DNA from: Paraliobacillus zengyii
GTDB lineage: Bacteria; Bacillota; Bacilli; Bacillales; Amphibacillaceae
NCBI RefSeq assembly: GCF_003268595.1
Contig: NZ_CP029797.1
Coordinates: forward strand, 3,183,501 to 3,247,500
Length of the DNA: 64,000 nucleotides
Reading direction: 5' to 3'
Shown here piece after piece: positions 19,801 to 28,783 of this stretch. Both the position numbers and the translations under genes were made by a program. A model generated the notes under the pieces. The model did no database searches. It was given only the letters and a program-made list of their open reading frames with translations, and was not told where the DNA came from. Positions within the stretch are counted from its first letter, which is position 1; each line of letters opens with the position of its first letter.

Positions 19801-20161
19801 GTGCAAAAATTAATGGAAAGTTACCTTTGCTAAATGTTTTCTCAATCATCTTAAGTTCATGATAAACCGTGTACCAATTATGATCTCCATCTAAAAAAAC
19901 AGCATCATATTCAGTTATTTTAGAAAGAGCGTTCAAACTCAATTCCTCTATGTAACTAAAATTTTCAGGATGTTCTTTTTCCCATGCTTCATACTCTTCA
20001 ATTCGCAATGGATCAACAGTATAGAGAACAGCATCTTTACGAATACAATAATCTAAAATTTTCTTTGTATGCAATCCTTTTTGGGCACCTATTTCAACAA
20101 CATTTCTTATATCCAATTCCTCGAGTATAGGATATATTAGTATTTCCCAAAATCTATTCAT
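16844..20161 (-). CDS. multidomain protein: SAM methyltransferase-like, coiled coil, GT2 and GT4 glycosyltransferase domains
   Basis: 1105 aa in one frame. Residues ~1-215 resemble a class I methyltransferase (VVEIGAQKG at 21-29, VFLDGDHNW at 88-96). Residues ~220-345 form a Lys/Glu-rich coiled coil. Residues ~446-700 are a GT2 (GT-A) domain with ISIIMPTYNRGDV, CDDGSTDNTE and a DTDN in place of the usual DxD. Residues ~715-1090 look like a GT4/GT-B domain (FGGLVRKHKGIYELVKLL, then ALAMKVPVIS-like donor site IAMKVPVISND). It probably adds and modifies sugars on the exported polymer at the cytoplasmic face. AGGAGAT precedes the ATG. The specific linkages cannot be inferred. Confidence 0.82.
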   Translation of the reverse strand: MNRFWEILIYPILEELDIRNVVEIGAQKGLHTKKILDYCIRKDAVLYTVDPLRIEEYEAWEKEHPENFSYIEELSLNALSKITEYDAVFLDGDHNWYTVYHELKMIEKTFSKGNFPLIFAHDIGWPYGRRDLYYDPENIPAHYRQAHKKGGIRLDSSQLVKDKGFNAHLHNSVYENTPKNGVKTGIEDFLNESEFDLVFEEVHGFHGLGILYEKTQKNMLIENVLESKKVHENIAEKLEKERLSYLVKTLNLKQKLEALEVVEIDNSQSNSEFEALENKANELLKQVNNKSDEIEQLNAQLSVLKEENDTHKDAQEKYSNLQRKVERLEKEFRKQSKKLELVYSSIKYQLGDILVSSLKSPKKFILLPYTVAKLVRRAYIRKKRRPAKKNNKSEKNPFKNLSDSVFYKTVNDICDSENETNFKRLIERSENELKKNIYNLKNEPLISIIMPTYNRGDVLDQSIKSVLEQSYTNWELLICDDGSTDNTEKTIAKYMDSRIRYFKLPWGGAAKARNHGLENAKGEYIAYLDTDNIWHPQYLLANLTKLIDNPGYYSIFNRYIDVYFHDNNYRVKTCKSLTFDYDNLMEKNFIDLNSFVHKRELYDHFGGFNEELPRRQDWDLVLKYTFLRDPLYIDQLLVIYRRNKEWNQISHVHSDDTSSQETIKSSLESYFKNGLPDKKNQESLPKITIISWDVSRNHFSKAYNIAESLSKTYTVQLLGFRFFEEEIFPPYKHETPDFKMTIFEGANFPDLFKMMSDALKQIDGDIIYAVKPRLTSLGLALLANYHLEKPIILEYNDLETVVSNPQKDKLVEKGKESTSMNFKDEELLTPYSLKWSTIVEKLSKDVPVTTTHNKTLDQYFGGNSFYIRNLKDEKHYDPNIYDRNKLRDELGFEKDDRIILFGGLVRKHKGIYELVKLLDKLDDDRYKLLFVGSRVTPDQKKLIEQYGDKIKVLPPQGRNEMAKINYASDLVILWLDPNIAASHYQMPYKFTDAIAMKVPVISNDISDLGDLSRQGYLRHADFGDFNQLKVVIKDIFNNEAETDKMVKKARNLYIRQFSYNAVKSNLNVIFDIAKKHNYKLQASKDFVDLFSEFYENTSKNEERSE

Positions 20162-20195
20162 TTTATAGTGTATCTCCTGTCTATCATAGTATAGT

Positions 20196-20223
20196 AACCT
20201 AAACTTTATTATTCATTTAGGTT
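20196..20223 (-). terminator. weak hairpin between two glycosyltransferase genes
   Basis: AACCTAAA pairs with TTTAGGTT over a 12-base loop, just past the stop of the 20230-21123 gene. No T-run follows on the minus strand, so this is more likely an mRNA-stability or processing hairpin than a full terminator. Confidence 0.35.
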
Positions 20224-20229
20224 GTTCTT

Positions 20230-21123
20230 CTACTTATGTTTTTTAATCATTTCTATTAAAACGTTAGCTCTATTTTCAAAAGTGAAGTTTTTGTTCACTT
20301 CATCTTTTAAGTCATCAATATCTTTTTTTACTTTAGGATAAGAAAGTAAAACTTTCTCTAAACACTTTTGAAACTCTTCTTCATTGTTGTAATAAAGTAT
20401 TTTATCACCAAATAGCTGATACAGTGATTCATGATAATCAGTTATCACTGGTAAACCACATGCTATTGCATCAAAAATCCGATTATTAATGAATCCAAAT
20501 TCCTTCATATCTTCCCAATGGTCATTTAAGACTATTTTGGATTGTGAATATAATTTTCCTAACTTTTGATTATCTATATAGTTACCAACTATAAACTGTT
20601 TATCAAGGAATTCTGTCCAACCTCTTCCCCAAACTTTTAATGGAACACCCGAATCAGCTGCCCAGATTACGCATGGTCTTTTTACGTTCCTCGTGTTACC
20701 AACAAAAATAAAATCTTCTCTGTCATGATAATCCAAATCACCTTCATAAAACTCCTCAATATCCGTACATTGCAGAAGGGGATAGACTGGCACAGAGATT
20801 CGTTCTTTTAAATAAGTTGCATGTGTTTCAGAAGCTACAAACACGACATCATAGGATGCATATTCTTCTAGAGACACTGCCTCAGGATGGGATATGTTCC
20901 AAATAATATTAAAGTCATTTTCTTTTACTGTATAAGGGTGCTTTCCTCTTAATACTAGCACAACATCCGCTTTTTTATTATTATCCCATTCTCCATGGTA
21001 ATCTGTTTCAACTTTCTGTCCCATTCTTTCTAAATATTTCATCAAAGATCGACCAAAATGAAAATCTCCCCATTTATCTTGACGCCAATCAGTTGGTGCA
21101 GGGTTTTTTATAATCCACTTCAT
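20230..21123 (-). CDS. CgeB-like glycosyltransferase (GT-B fold)
   Basis: 297 aa. The start at 21123 (MKWIIKNPAPTDW) has GGGAGA nine bases upstream and is preferred over 21141. The C-terminal half has FIFVGNTRNVKRPCVIWA, KVWGRGW, NDHWEDMKEFGFINNRIFDAIACGLPVITD, which matches the nucleotide-sugar-binding end of CgeB/spore-maturation-type glycosyltransferases (Glyco_trans_1_2). The N-terminal part has the DVVLVLRG and VVFVASETHATYL acceptor-side strands. It lies in the polysaccharide cluster between the GT2 and multidomain GT genes. Substrate unknown. Confidence 0.8.
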   Translation of the reverse strand: MKWIIKNPAPTDWRQDKWGDFHFGRSLMKYLERMGQKVETDYHGEWDNNKKADVVLVLRGKHPYTVKENDFNIIWNISHPEAVSLEEYASYDVVFVASETHATYLKERISVPVYPLLQCTDIEEFYEGDLDYHDREDFIFVGNTRNVKRPCVIWAADSGVPLKVWGRGWTEFLDKQFIVGNYIDNQKLGKLYSQSKIVLNDHWEDMKEFGFINNRIFDAIACGLPVITDYHESLYQLFGDKILYYNNEEEFQKCLEKVLLSYPKVKKDIDDLKDEVNKNFTFENRANVLIEMIKKHK

Positions 21124-21213
21124 GAAAAAGTCTCCCATCAATTCAGTTCAACCATATTATAATTTAAACATACGTTAACTAAATATAATATTTTTCACTG
21201 ACTAATTTTTTAT

Positions 21214-23157
21214 TTATTTCCTATCATCTTCTGATAAAGTAAATAAATTAAAGTTTTCTGCGTTATATTTTAATAAACTATCTATGCGTTTATCATTTGT
21301 TGGTATCCACTTTCCTTTTTTTCCAAAGTACTCTTCTATCCTTTGATTATACAACGTCAAGTTATCCTCTAAAGTGTCTTTTTGTTCAACAACAATATGA
21401 ATATTTGTTGCATCTATAGAAGGAATGTACTTTTGATAATCTAACAAAATAGTTGGGAACCTTAAAATTAGATGGTTGCACGATACCTCTTCACCATACA
21501 CGATTATTTGTACCAAGTCACCATCAACAGTATCTCTTATACCTGTATTTATCTCTTCTTTGGCTGGATAGTTATACTGATTCAGTTGGACAAGACCGAT
21601 CTTTATTCCTAATTGTTTATATCTATTTATTTCATTTAGATTATGTTTAGTTGGACTTTCATCTAATCGGAAATCCGATATTAATATTACTTCAAAATGG
21701 TTTTTAACGGTGAATTTCTCTTTCATGGGTAACATAGGTCTTGGAACAGGAAACGGTCTCTTCTGTTCATAATCGAACGGGTACTTAAGATCCTCCGTGT
21801 TAGCATGATAATGAAGTTGTGCTTCTAAGTACTCTTTTCTAGCCCCCATGAAAAAACCTGGAAATCCGAAGAATGAATTTCCTGTTAAAGACCCATTTAA
21901 CTGTCTTTGAAAAGAAAGAGGGCCAGTTGCTATCTCAACAACTGTTTTTTCCCCAAAACTCTTTTTTATTCTTTTAATGAATTCTGAATCAGCAGCAAAG
22001 CGAACAGCATCCCAATAGCCTACTTTATTTAATACCTTTTCTCGTCGGAACATTAATGATGACATATTACCAAAAATATAGTTTCCTGGTTTCCCTCTAC
22101 GATAGAATTTTAAATCATTTGTAGCCCTGGCTTGTTCCGACATATTGGCAATAATACTCTTATTTTTAAGAAGATGCTCTGCCTGTAACTGGATTTTCTG
22201 TGGATGGGACCAATCATCTGCATCATTAATTGTAACAAATTCTCCTTTAGCTTCTTTTAAAGCCAAATTACGTGCTAAGTATGCTCCACCATTACGCTTT
22301 GTTTTTAATAGCTTAATTCTTTTATCCTCAGACTGATATTTCTTTACTATATCAAGCGTATTGTCTGTACTACAATCATCTACTACAAGTACTTCTATGT
22401 TTCTCCATGTTTGATTAATAATTGATGTAAGGGCCGTATCTACAACCGCTTCAGCGTTATAGACAGGAATAATTACAGAGATCTTTATATTGCTATTTTT
22501 ATAATTATTTTTTATACCCTTCACAATTAGAGAGTCATAAGTTGATGATGCCTTTAAAGATTGCAGTTCTATTCGTGCAATGCCATACTTTCTATATGCT
22601 TTATTTATCCATTTTATTTTTTCTGATGGGGACTGATTTAAATTTGCATACGCAAGAAATAAATCTGGATGAGCCTTATTTTTAATTGCATTTTTAATTT
22701 TCTTTTCAGCTAATTCAATCTGCCCTAAAATCGCATAACTTTCTACTTCTAATATTACTGCTCTTCTTAAGAGATCTTTGTCTTTAACCCCTTTTATTGC
22801 TATGGGTAAGAACCGTAATGCCTTTTCTGCGTCTTCTACACTGTACTGATTTGCATGCCATAAGGCAATTTCCCATGACGCTAATCGGTTTATTAACGGA
22901 TCATTTGGTGAAAACGCTAGTGATTTTAGTTCTTCATATGCTTTAGAAGTGAATCCTAAGTTGTATAGTTTATACTTTACATTATCTATTTTCTCTATTG
23001 CAGAACGTCTATTACCTTTTCTCATTAAACTTCTAATATAGCTTTTTTGCTTTTCAGAAAAACTTTTTTTAAAATAATTTCTCTGCTTAACAGTGAGAAC
23101 ATTATCAAGAATATACTGTGTTATGTCAGAACTTAAACGCAGTAAAGATTTTTTCAT
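21214..23157 (-). CDS. family 2 glycosyltransferase with N-terminal TPR-like region
   Basis: 647 aa. Residues ~1-215 are alpha-helical and repeat-like (basic N-terminus, then LAYANLNQSPSEKIKWINKAY). Residues ~225-420 are a GT2 domain with ISVIIPVYNAEAVV, VVDDCSTDNTLDIV, NGGAYLARN and NDADDW as the metal-binding DxD equivalent. The last ~170 residues (from about VILISDFRLDESPTKHN) are a separate alpha/beta region, perhaps a degenerate second transferase domain. The RBS is weak (AGGTG). It is directly downstream of the ABC ATPase gene, so it is presumably part of polymer synthesis before export. Confidence 0.8.
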   Translation of the reverse strand: MKKSLLRLSSDITQYILDNVLTVKQRNYFKKSFSEKQKSYIRSLMRKGNRRSAIEKIDNVKYKLYNLGFTSKAYEELKSLAFSPNDPLINRLASWEIALWHANQYSVEDAEKALRFLPIAIKGVKDKDLLRRAVILEVESYAILGQIELAEKKIKNAIKNKAHPDLFLAYANLNQSPSEKIKWINKAYRKYGIARIELQSLKASSTYDSLIVKGIKNNYKNSNIKISVIIPVYNAEAVVDTALTSIINQTWRNIEVLVVDDCSTDNTLDIVKKYQSEDKRIKLLKTKRNGGAYLARNLALKEAKGEFVTINDADDWSHPQKIQLQAEHLLKNKSIIANMSEQARATNDLKFYRRGKPGNYIFGNMSSLMFRREKVLNKVGYWDAVRFAADSEFIKRIKKSFGEKTVVEIATGPLSFQRQLNGSLTGNSFFGFPGFFMGARKEYLEAQLHYHANTEDLKYPFDYEQKRPFPVPRPMLPMKEKFTVKNHFEVILISDFRLDESPTKHNLNEINRYKQLGIKIGLVQLNQYNYPAKEEINTGIRDTVDGDLVQIIVYGEEVSCNHLILRFPTILLDYQKYIPSIDATNIHIVVEQKDTLEDNLTLYNQRIEEYFGKKGKWIPTNDKRIDSLLKYNAENFNLFTLSEDDRK

Positions 23158-23187
23158 TACTACAACACCTATACTTTATTTAGTATT

Positions 23188-24702
23188 TTATTTCTTCTTA
23201 TCATTAATCTTATCTCTATAAGCTTTAACAACTTCTTTTGATTCTCCGTCTGCAATTATTTTACCTTTTTCGATTAATATAGCCCTAGTACAAACTTTTT
23301 CAACAAAACCTAAACTGTGTGAAACAATTATAACTGCTTTTGCTTGCTCCATCATTCCTTGGATTTTTTCACTTGCTTTTTGTCTAAAAGCCATGTCACC
23401 CGTCGAAAGTGCTTCATCAATAATGAAGATATCAGGTTGTAAGATTGCAGCTATACTAAAACCAAGTCTTGCTCTCATACCACTAGAGTAGTGCTTTATT
23501 GGTTTATTGATGAACTTTCCTAATTCCGAAAATTCGACTATATTCTCATAATTTCTTTTCACTACATCAATTGGAATACCTAATAACATACCATTTAAAT
23601 ATATATTATCAGTCCCATTTAATTGTGCATTAAAGCCTGTACCATAACTTAAAAGAGCAGTAGTTTCTCCATTAACAGTTAAAACACCATGATCTGGACT
23701 AATTATTTGGGTTAAAGTTTTACATAGCGTACTTTTACCAGCTCCGTTATGACCAATTATCCCAACAACTTCTCCTTCATTTATTGTAAAGTTAAGGTTA
23801 TCAAGTGCCTTGAATTTCCGTTTTTTTATTTTATACTCTACACTGACATTCTCTGCATTAATAACTACAGAATCTTTAATATCTGCATTAGTCTTTTTTA
23901 AGTCTAGTTTCCTTTGTGGTTTAGCGGTTTTCTTAGGGATCGTTGCTTCATATTCTTTGACAATGTTTTCTGGATCACCAATACTCATTATAGAACCCTG
24001 TTCTAACCATACAAGCCTATCACAATTCTCCAGTGCGTACTTATGACTATGAGTTACGATAATTACAATTTTTGCTCTTTGCACAAGTTCTTTGATTTTA
24101 ATTGCAGCTTTTTTACTAAAAGCTGCATCTCCAGTATTTAAAGCTTCATCTAAAATTAATATTTCAGGATCTAAATGCGCTGCGACACTAAATCCAAGAC
24201 GAGCTTTCATCCCACTAGAATACTTTTTCATTGGTTGTTCCATAAATTCACCAATACCAGAAAATTCATGGATTTCATCAAAAAACAAGTCGATTTTGAC
24301 CTTGTCAATACCTAACATCATACCGTTTAAATATACATTTTCTCTTCCTGTTAAATCTTTATTAAAACCCATCCCCATTGAAAATAAGGTGGAAACTTTT
24401 CCTTTTACATTAATTGACCCTTCGTCAGGTTGTAGTATGCCTGTAATCACTTTACAAAGTGTTGTTTTACCTGAACCATTTGATCCAATAATCCCTAAAA
24501 CTTCTCCTTTATATGCGACAAGATTAATGTCCCTTAATGGCCATGTTAATTTATTTTCTTTTTTCTTGTTTTTATTTCGCAAAAAACTTATGGTTTTTGA
24601 TTTATAATCATCTTTTTTATAACCAGAATTAAATGACACACCTAATCCTTCAGTTTTTATGACCTCTTCGCGATTAACAATTTTATTTTCTATTTCCGAC
24701 AT
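23188..24702 (-). CDS. tandem ABC ATPase of a TagH/Wzt-type polysaccharide exporter
   Basis: 504 aa with two complete nucleotide-binding domains in one chain. NBD1 has Walker A GSNGSGKT at 73-80, signature YSSGMKARLGF, Walker B ILILDEALNTGD and VTHSH. NBD2 has GHNGAGKST, YSSGMRARLGF, IFIIDEALSTGD and VSHSL. Both halves resemble TagH, the ATPase for wall teichoic acid export, which normally has a single NBD. There is no Wzt-like sugar-binding C-terminal domain. It pairs with the TagG-like permease encoded 18 bases upstream. Energy-coupling to export of the polymer made by the neighbouring transferases is the clear inference. Confidence 0.9.
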   Translation of the reverse strand: MSEIENKIVNREEVIKTEGLGVSFNSGYKKDDYKSKTISFLRNKNKKKENKLTWPLRDINLVAYKGEVLGIIGSNGSGKTTLCKVITGILQPDEGSINVKGKVSTLFSMGMGFNKDLTGRENVYLNGMMLGIDKVKIDLFFDEIHEFSGIGEFMEQPMKKYSSGMKARLGFSVAAHLDPEILILDEALNTGDAAFSKKAAIKIKELVQRAKIVIIVTHSHKYALENCDRLVWLEQGSIMSIGDPENIVKEYEATIPKKTAKPQRKLDLKKTNADIKDSVVINAENVSVEYKIKKRKFKALDNLNFTINEGEVVGIIGHNGAGKSTLCKTLTQIISPDHGVLTVNGETTALLSYGTGFNAQLNGTDNIYLNGMLLGIPIDVVKRNYENIVEFSELGKFINKPIKHYSSGMRARLGFSIAAILQPDIFIIDEALSTGDMAFRQKASEKIQGMMEQAKAVIIVSHSLGFVEKVCTRAILIEKGKIIADGESKEVVKAYRDKINDKKK

Positions 24703-24720
24703 TTTAATTATACCCTCTTT

Positions 24721-25506
24721 TTATAGTGCTTTAATGATCTTATGTTCATTTTTGCTATAGTAAAATAACATTAACAAAATGGTAACCACTGAAAGAGTCC
24801 CGATTACTATGAGACCAGTAAAGTCTGGAACTGTATGATACATTAGTATATCCCTGTAAGCGTTTAGTAGAATCGCAACTGGGTTCAGACTAATTATTAA
24901 ATTAAATCCATCAGGCAAATGAGCGAGTCTGTCACTTTCCCATATTATTGGTGAAGCATAGAAGAACATTCTAATTATATGACTTAATATATTATCAATA
25001 TCTCTAATGAAAACACATATATAGGAAACAAATAAGCTAATGGCAATTAACAATAATAATTGTATCAATATTATTACTGGTAATAATACAATATGCCAAC
25101 TAGGAATTATTCCGAAAAAGCCAAGAAATATCGCTATTACAACTAAGCCAAATGAGAAGTTAAATAGTTGCGTTGATGACAAAGCTAATGGAAAAATAGA
25201 TTTCGGTAAATATACCTGATTAATAATCGTTGTATATTTAGTAATTGCTTTTGCAGATGCATTAATTGTTGTACTCATCCATCTCCAAACAACCAAACCT
25301 ATTACGAGGTATACCGGATAATCTGGACCACCTCTTCCTAATATAACAACTACTAAGAAGTAGTATACGACTACATTAAGTAGTGGATCTAATAACCACC
25401 AAAAATAGCCCAAATAGCTATCCCTATTTTCTGCTTTTATACCAGACTTCACAAGATATATTAGCAAATCTTTTCTTTTTAACATTTCTAATAAATAATT
25501 ACGCAT
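24721..25506 (-). CDS. TagG-like ABC-2 polysaccharide export permease
   Basis: 261 aa with six predicted membrane segments (for example YFFLVVVILG, FGLVVIAIFLGFFGI, LLLLIAISLFVSYI, IVIGTLSVVTILLMLFYY). The start at 25506 (MRNYLLEMLKRKDLLIYL) is chosen over a GTG at 25515 because AGGCGG is at better spacing. DSYLGYFWWLLDPLLNV near the N-terminus and FFYASPIIWESDR in the middle are typical of ABC-2 exporters of teichoic acids and O-antigens. It forms the transmembrane half for the tandem ATPase that follows. Confidence 0.88.
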   Translation of the reverse strand: MRNYLLEMLKRKDLLIYLVKSGIKAENRDSYLGYFWWLLDPLLNVVVYYFLVVVILGRGGPDYPVYLVIGLVVWRWMSTTINASAKAITKYTTIINQVYLPKSIFPLALSSTQLFNFSFGLVVIAIFLGFFGIIPSWHIVLLPVIILIQLLLLIAISLFVSYICVFIRDIDNILSHIIRMFFYASPIIWESDRLAHLPDGFNLIISLNPVAILLNAYRDILMYHTVPDFTGLIVIGTLSVVTILLMLFYYSKNEHKIIKAL

Positions 25507-25600
25507 TTTCAGCACCGCCTAATAACTTTCTTATTCTCTAATTTGTTTTTTATATCGTTACACGCTACATAAATTGATAGCTAATCCCTCTCAATTATAT

Positions 25601-26383
25601 TCAGGTAACATATCTGAAATATTCTTTCATTTTCAATATCATATAATGACTAAAATACCATATACTTTTCCATATATTTAACTTTTCAACCTTACGATAA
25701 ACCATCCAATTCTGCCTGGCCATTTTCAATTTATTACTTGATATTGAATTTCCTCTGACCCTATATTCAGCTAATACTTCTTGGATCCCATAAGCTTTAA
25801 ATCCTTTTCTAGTTAATTCTAACCACAGAGCATAATCTTGTCTTGCTCGTATATCATTCATTGTGATTTCACCTGTTAATGAAGTATCTATCATGACAGT
25901 TAGACAACCCACTACGTTCTTTTTTAACAATTGCTTATAATTAGCGTTTGTAGGTATATGAACTCTTTTAATTATTTTTTCTCCACTATCACTATTTTGC
26001 ATTCTATCATATTCCGTAAACGAAAAGGCAATATTGTTTTCTTGCATGAAGTTCAACTGTTTCTTTAGTTTTCCTGGTAACCATTTGTCATCACTGTCTA
26101 AAAAGGCGATATATTTTCCTTTTGCTTTTTTCAAGGCTGTATTTCTAGCTATTCCAGCACCTTGATTATGTGGCAAAATCGTTAAGTTTATTCTATTATC
26201 ATCTTTTTGATAACTTTTGATCAAATCAATCGTCTTATCCTTAGATCCATCATCAACAATAATCATTTCCCAATTAGTGTAAGATTGTTTTATTACAGAC
26301 ATAATTGTTTCATCGATATACTTTTCAGCATTGTAGGTGGGAGTAATGATAGATATTAATGGCATCTGTTCTTCGTCACGCAT
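25601..26383 (-). CDS. family 2 glycosyltransferase
   Basis: 260 aa. The ATG at 26383 (MRDEEQMPLISII) has AGAGGTGG upstream and replaces an in-frame GTG at 26395. It is a single GT-A domain: ISIITPTYNAEKYID, IIVDDGSKDKTIDLI, NQGAGIARNTALKKAKGKYIAFLDSDDKW with the DxD metal site, and RQDYALWLELTRKG near the C-terminus as in EpsE/TuaG-type transferases. It lies between a GT4 gene and the ABC permease gene. Sugar specificity unknown. Confidence 0.87.
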   Translation of the reverse strand: MRDEEQMPLISIITPTYNAEKYIDETIMSVIKQSYTNWEMIIVDDGSKDKTIDLIKSYQKDDNRINLTILPHNQGAGIARNTALKKAKGKYIAFLDSDDKWLPGKLKKQLNFMQENNIAFSFTEYDRMQNSDSGEKIIKRVHIPTNANYKQLLKKNVVGCLTVMIDTSLTGEITMNDIRARQDYALWLELTRKGFKAYGIQEVLAEYRVRGNSISSNKLKMARQNWMVYRKVEKLNIWKSIWYFSHYMILKMKEYFRYVT

Positions 26384-26400
26384 ACCAGTTTCCACCTCTA

Positions 26401-27552
26401 CTATACTTGCATTTTAAATTCATGCTTTACCATTAATTCTTTATACCATTCAACTAATTTCATCTCTTCTAAATCCCAATTTAATTCCTTCATTACAGCC
26501 TCTTTACCATTGTTACCCATTCGACTAGCTTCTAACGGATTCTTTTTTATATAATCGATAGCATTTCTGATAGCTTCAGGATTTGACGGATCAACTGTTA
26601 TGCCACATTGATATTTTTCAATAAACCTACGCCACACTGGAAAATCAGAGCAAATAATCGGAATACCAACACTCATATATTCAAAAAACTTGGTTAATTC
26701 TTTTTTCATATAATGATCTGTTGGAGGAAATATAGCTAGTCCAGCTAACCAGTTCTTACTAATATATTTAGCATCAATTTCTTCCCTTTCAACGAAACGA
26801 TTAATACCTTCGATAATAAGACGATCTGAATTACCTTTGGAATTAGTATACATGACTTCGGCAATTTGTCCTGGACATTTACCGATGAAATGAATTTCCA
26901 CTTCCTCATCTATCAGAGGAATTTTAGAATGAATACTAGCACCTCTATCAAGGGAAACATTACCGGTATAAATCAATGCATTTCCCTTTGATTTATTTTC
27001 ATTATAATGTTCAATTAATTTTTTATTTAGTTTCGGATAATTTAAAATGCATTTTCCTCTTGGATACTTTTCTTGATAATATTTTTCAGCTAAACATAGG
27101 TCCATTTTTTTCGAAAAAAACCGCTCCATTACATTATACACTTGTCCCATAAATCTTCTTAGTGGTTTAGCAATATACTCTTTTTGCATGATACTGGTGT
27201 AGTAATCTTCATGAATGTCGTAAATAACATGGTTGTTATTGTTCTTTAGCAACCAGCCTACGATAAGTAACTCGGGATCATGAAAATGATAGTAATCTGC
27301 ATCTATTTGTTTTGCTTTTCGATATACTTGAAATGTAGACATAATCATTCTCTTCAATCTACTATTATATTTCTTAACAGGGATAATCGCAACATTTTGT
27401 TCGTCAGTAATTATACCATCATCACTAACTGGAACAATTAATGAGACGTCAAATCCAGCTTCTTGAAGTGATCTACATTCTTTATGATAAATTCTAGTGT
27501 CATAGGGATTGTGTACAGTTGTTAAATGTACAACCTTTTGTTTATTTGTCAA
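26401..27552 (-). CDS. family 4 glycosyltransferase
   Basis: About 383 aa. I place the start at a TTG (27552, TNKQKVVHLTTVHNPYDTRIY) because AAGGGTGAG is well spaced before it; the alternative GTG at 27564 overlaps the stop of the upstream gene and has no spaced RBS. The N-terminal VVHLTTVHNPYDTRIYHKE and YHFHDPELL fit a GT-B glycosyltransferase. The C-terminal FFEYMSVGIPIICSDFPVWRRFIEKYQCGITVDP is the donor-binding region. It belongs to the same transcription unit as the flanking transferases. Confidence 0.85.
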   Translation of the reverse strand: MTNKQKVVHLTTVHNPYDTRIYHKECRSLQEAGFDVSLIVPVSDDGIITDEQNVAIIPVKKYNSRLKRMIMSTFQVYRKAKQIDADYYHFHDPELLIVGWLLKNNNNHVIYDIHEDYYTSIMQKEYIAKPLRRFMGQVYNVMERFFSKKMDLCLAEKYYQEKYPRGKCILNYPKLNKKLIEHYNENKSKGNALIYTGNVSLDRGASIHSKIPLIDEEVEIHFIGKCPGQIAEVMYTNSKGNSDRLIIEGINRFVEREEIDAKYISKNWLAGLAIFPPTDHYMKKELTKFFEYMSVGIPIICSDFPVWRRFIEKYQCGITVDPSNPEAIRNAIDYIKKNPLEASRMGNNGKEAVMKELNWDLEEMKLVEWYKELMVKHEFKMQV

Positions 27553-27560
27553 TGCACAAC

Positions 27561-28697
27561 TCACCCTTCAGTCTTATGATCTTGTAAATTTAAAGTAGCC
27601 AAAAAGGCCTTCTCATATTTACTTACGATATCTTTAGCATCAAAAAAACGAGCTCTTTGATAACCTTTATCAATAACACGGTTCAATTCTTCTTTTTCTA
27701 ACGATAGTAATTGTATTATTTGGTTACTCATGTCATTATCGCTTCCAACTTCACACAAGCGACCATACTTACCATTATCTAAGACTTCTCGTGGGCCGGA
27801 TTTACAGTCTGTAGAAACAACTAGCGTACCCGTTGCTAGTGCTTCCGCTATTACATGACTAAATCCCTCGTGGATGGAGGATAATACAAACAAATCTGCT
27901 TTTTTGAAATAAGAATATGGATTACGCTGAAAGCCGATAAAATGAACTCTATCTGCAACCGCTAATGTAGAAGCGAGATCCATTAATTCCTCTTCAAGTG
28001 GGCCTTCACCAAGAATGACAAGACGACTTTTTATTTGTTTATTTACTGTTGCAAAAGCGCGTAATAATGTATGTTGATCCTTTTGAGGTACTAAACGACC
28101 TGCTGTGATAATAACTTTTTCATTCGTATTAAATATTTCTGTGAATAAAGGATCTATTTCTTCATTCATTTTTTCATTAACATTTTTTAAATCTATTGGA
28201 TTATAAATCACTTTAATATCATCAGGTTTGATCTTATACCTATTTACTAGATTCTGCTTTACACCCTCCGATAAAGAGATTATCTGTTTAGCGAATTTGT
28301 AGATAAAACCAAATCCTATAAGTTGTATATTTTCTTTAAACGTACCACCTAAATTATCCGCTTCTCTAATGACATTTTTTGCACCTGAGAAAGAAAGGGT
28401 ATTTGCAAGAATTGCTATCGTGTTTACCCGTGGTATTGTACTAAAAACAATATTAACTCGCTCATTTCTTATAATTTTAGCAAGTTTAAAAATAGACCTA
28501 CTTAACCTTTTTGTATCTAACTTTATAAATTTAACATCTTCTTTTAATTCTGATTCGTACGATCCTTCATAGTTTAACGTAACGATTATTGGATTAAACT
28601 TGTCGCGGTCCAAGTTATTAATAATATTTAATAACGTCCTTGCAGCACCACCAGCTCCCATTTGATAAATATAAAATAAAATCGTAACTTTGTTCAT
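27561..28697 (-). CDS. family 4 glycosyltransferase
   Basis: 378 aa from an ATG at 28697 (MNKVTILFYIYQMGAGGAARTLLN) preceded by GGAAGG; an in-frame codon at 28745 lacks an RBS. GT-B features: the acceptor-side GAGGAARTLLNI loop, TAGRLVPQKDQHTLLRAF, LVILGEGPLEEEL and the EX7E-type SSIHEGFSHVIAEALATGTLVVSTDCKSGPREVL. Such proteins often add the first sugars to undecaprenyl-linked intermediates. It is the first gene of the transferase cluster after the tagO terminator. Confidence 0.87.
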   Translation of the reverse strand: MNKVTILFYIYQMGAGGAARTLLNIINNLDRDKFNPIIVTLNYEGSYESELKEDVKFIKLDTKRLSRSIFKLAKIIRNERVNIVFSTIPRVNTIAILANTLSFSGAKNVIREADNLGGTFKENIQLIGFGFIYKFAKQIISLSEGVKQNLVNRYKIKPDDIKVIYNPIDLKNVNEKMNEEIDPLFTEIFNTNEKVIITAGRLVPQKDQHTLLRAFATVNKQIKSRLVILGEGPLEEELMDLASTLAVADRVHFIGFQRNPYSYFKKADLFVLSSIHEGFSHVIAEALATGTLVVSTDCKSGPREVLDNGKYGRLCEVGSDNDMSNQIIQLLSLEKEELNRVIDKGYQRARFFDAKDIVSKYEKAFLATLNLQDHKTEG

Positions 28698-28783
28698 TTT
28701 AACAACCTTCCATTCAATGCCATTTATGAAACATATCCCAAACATTATAGCATAGAATATTAATTATCTTCATCATTGTTAAA

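Noticed and set aside
24092-24607. 171-aa plus-strand frame
   Set aside because: Lies wholly antisense to the well-supported tandem ABC ATPase and shows no RBS or domain.
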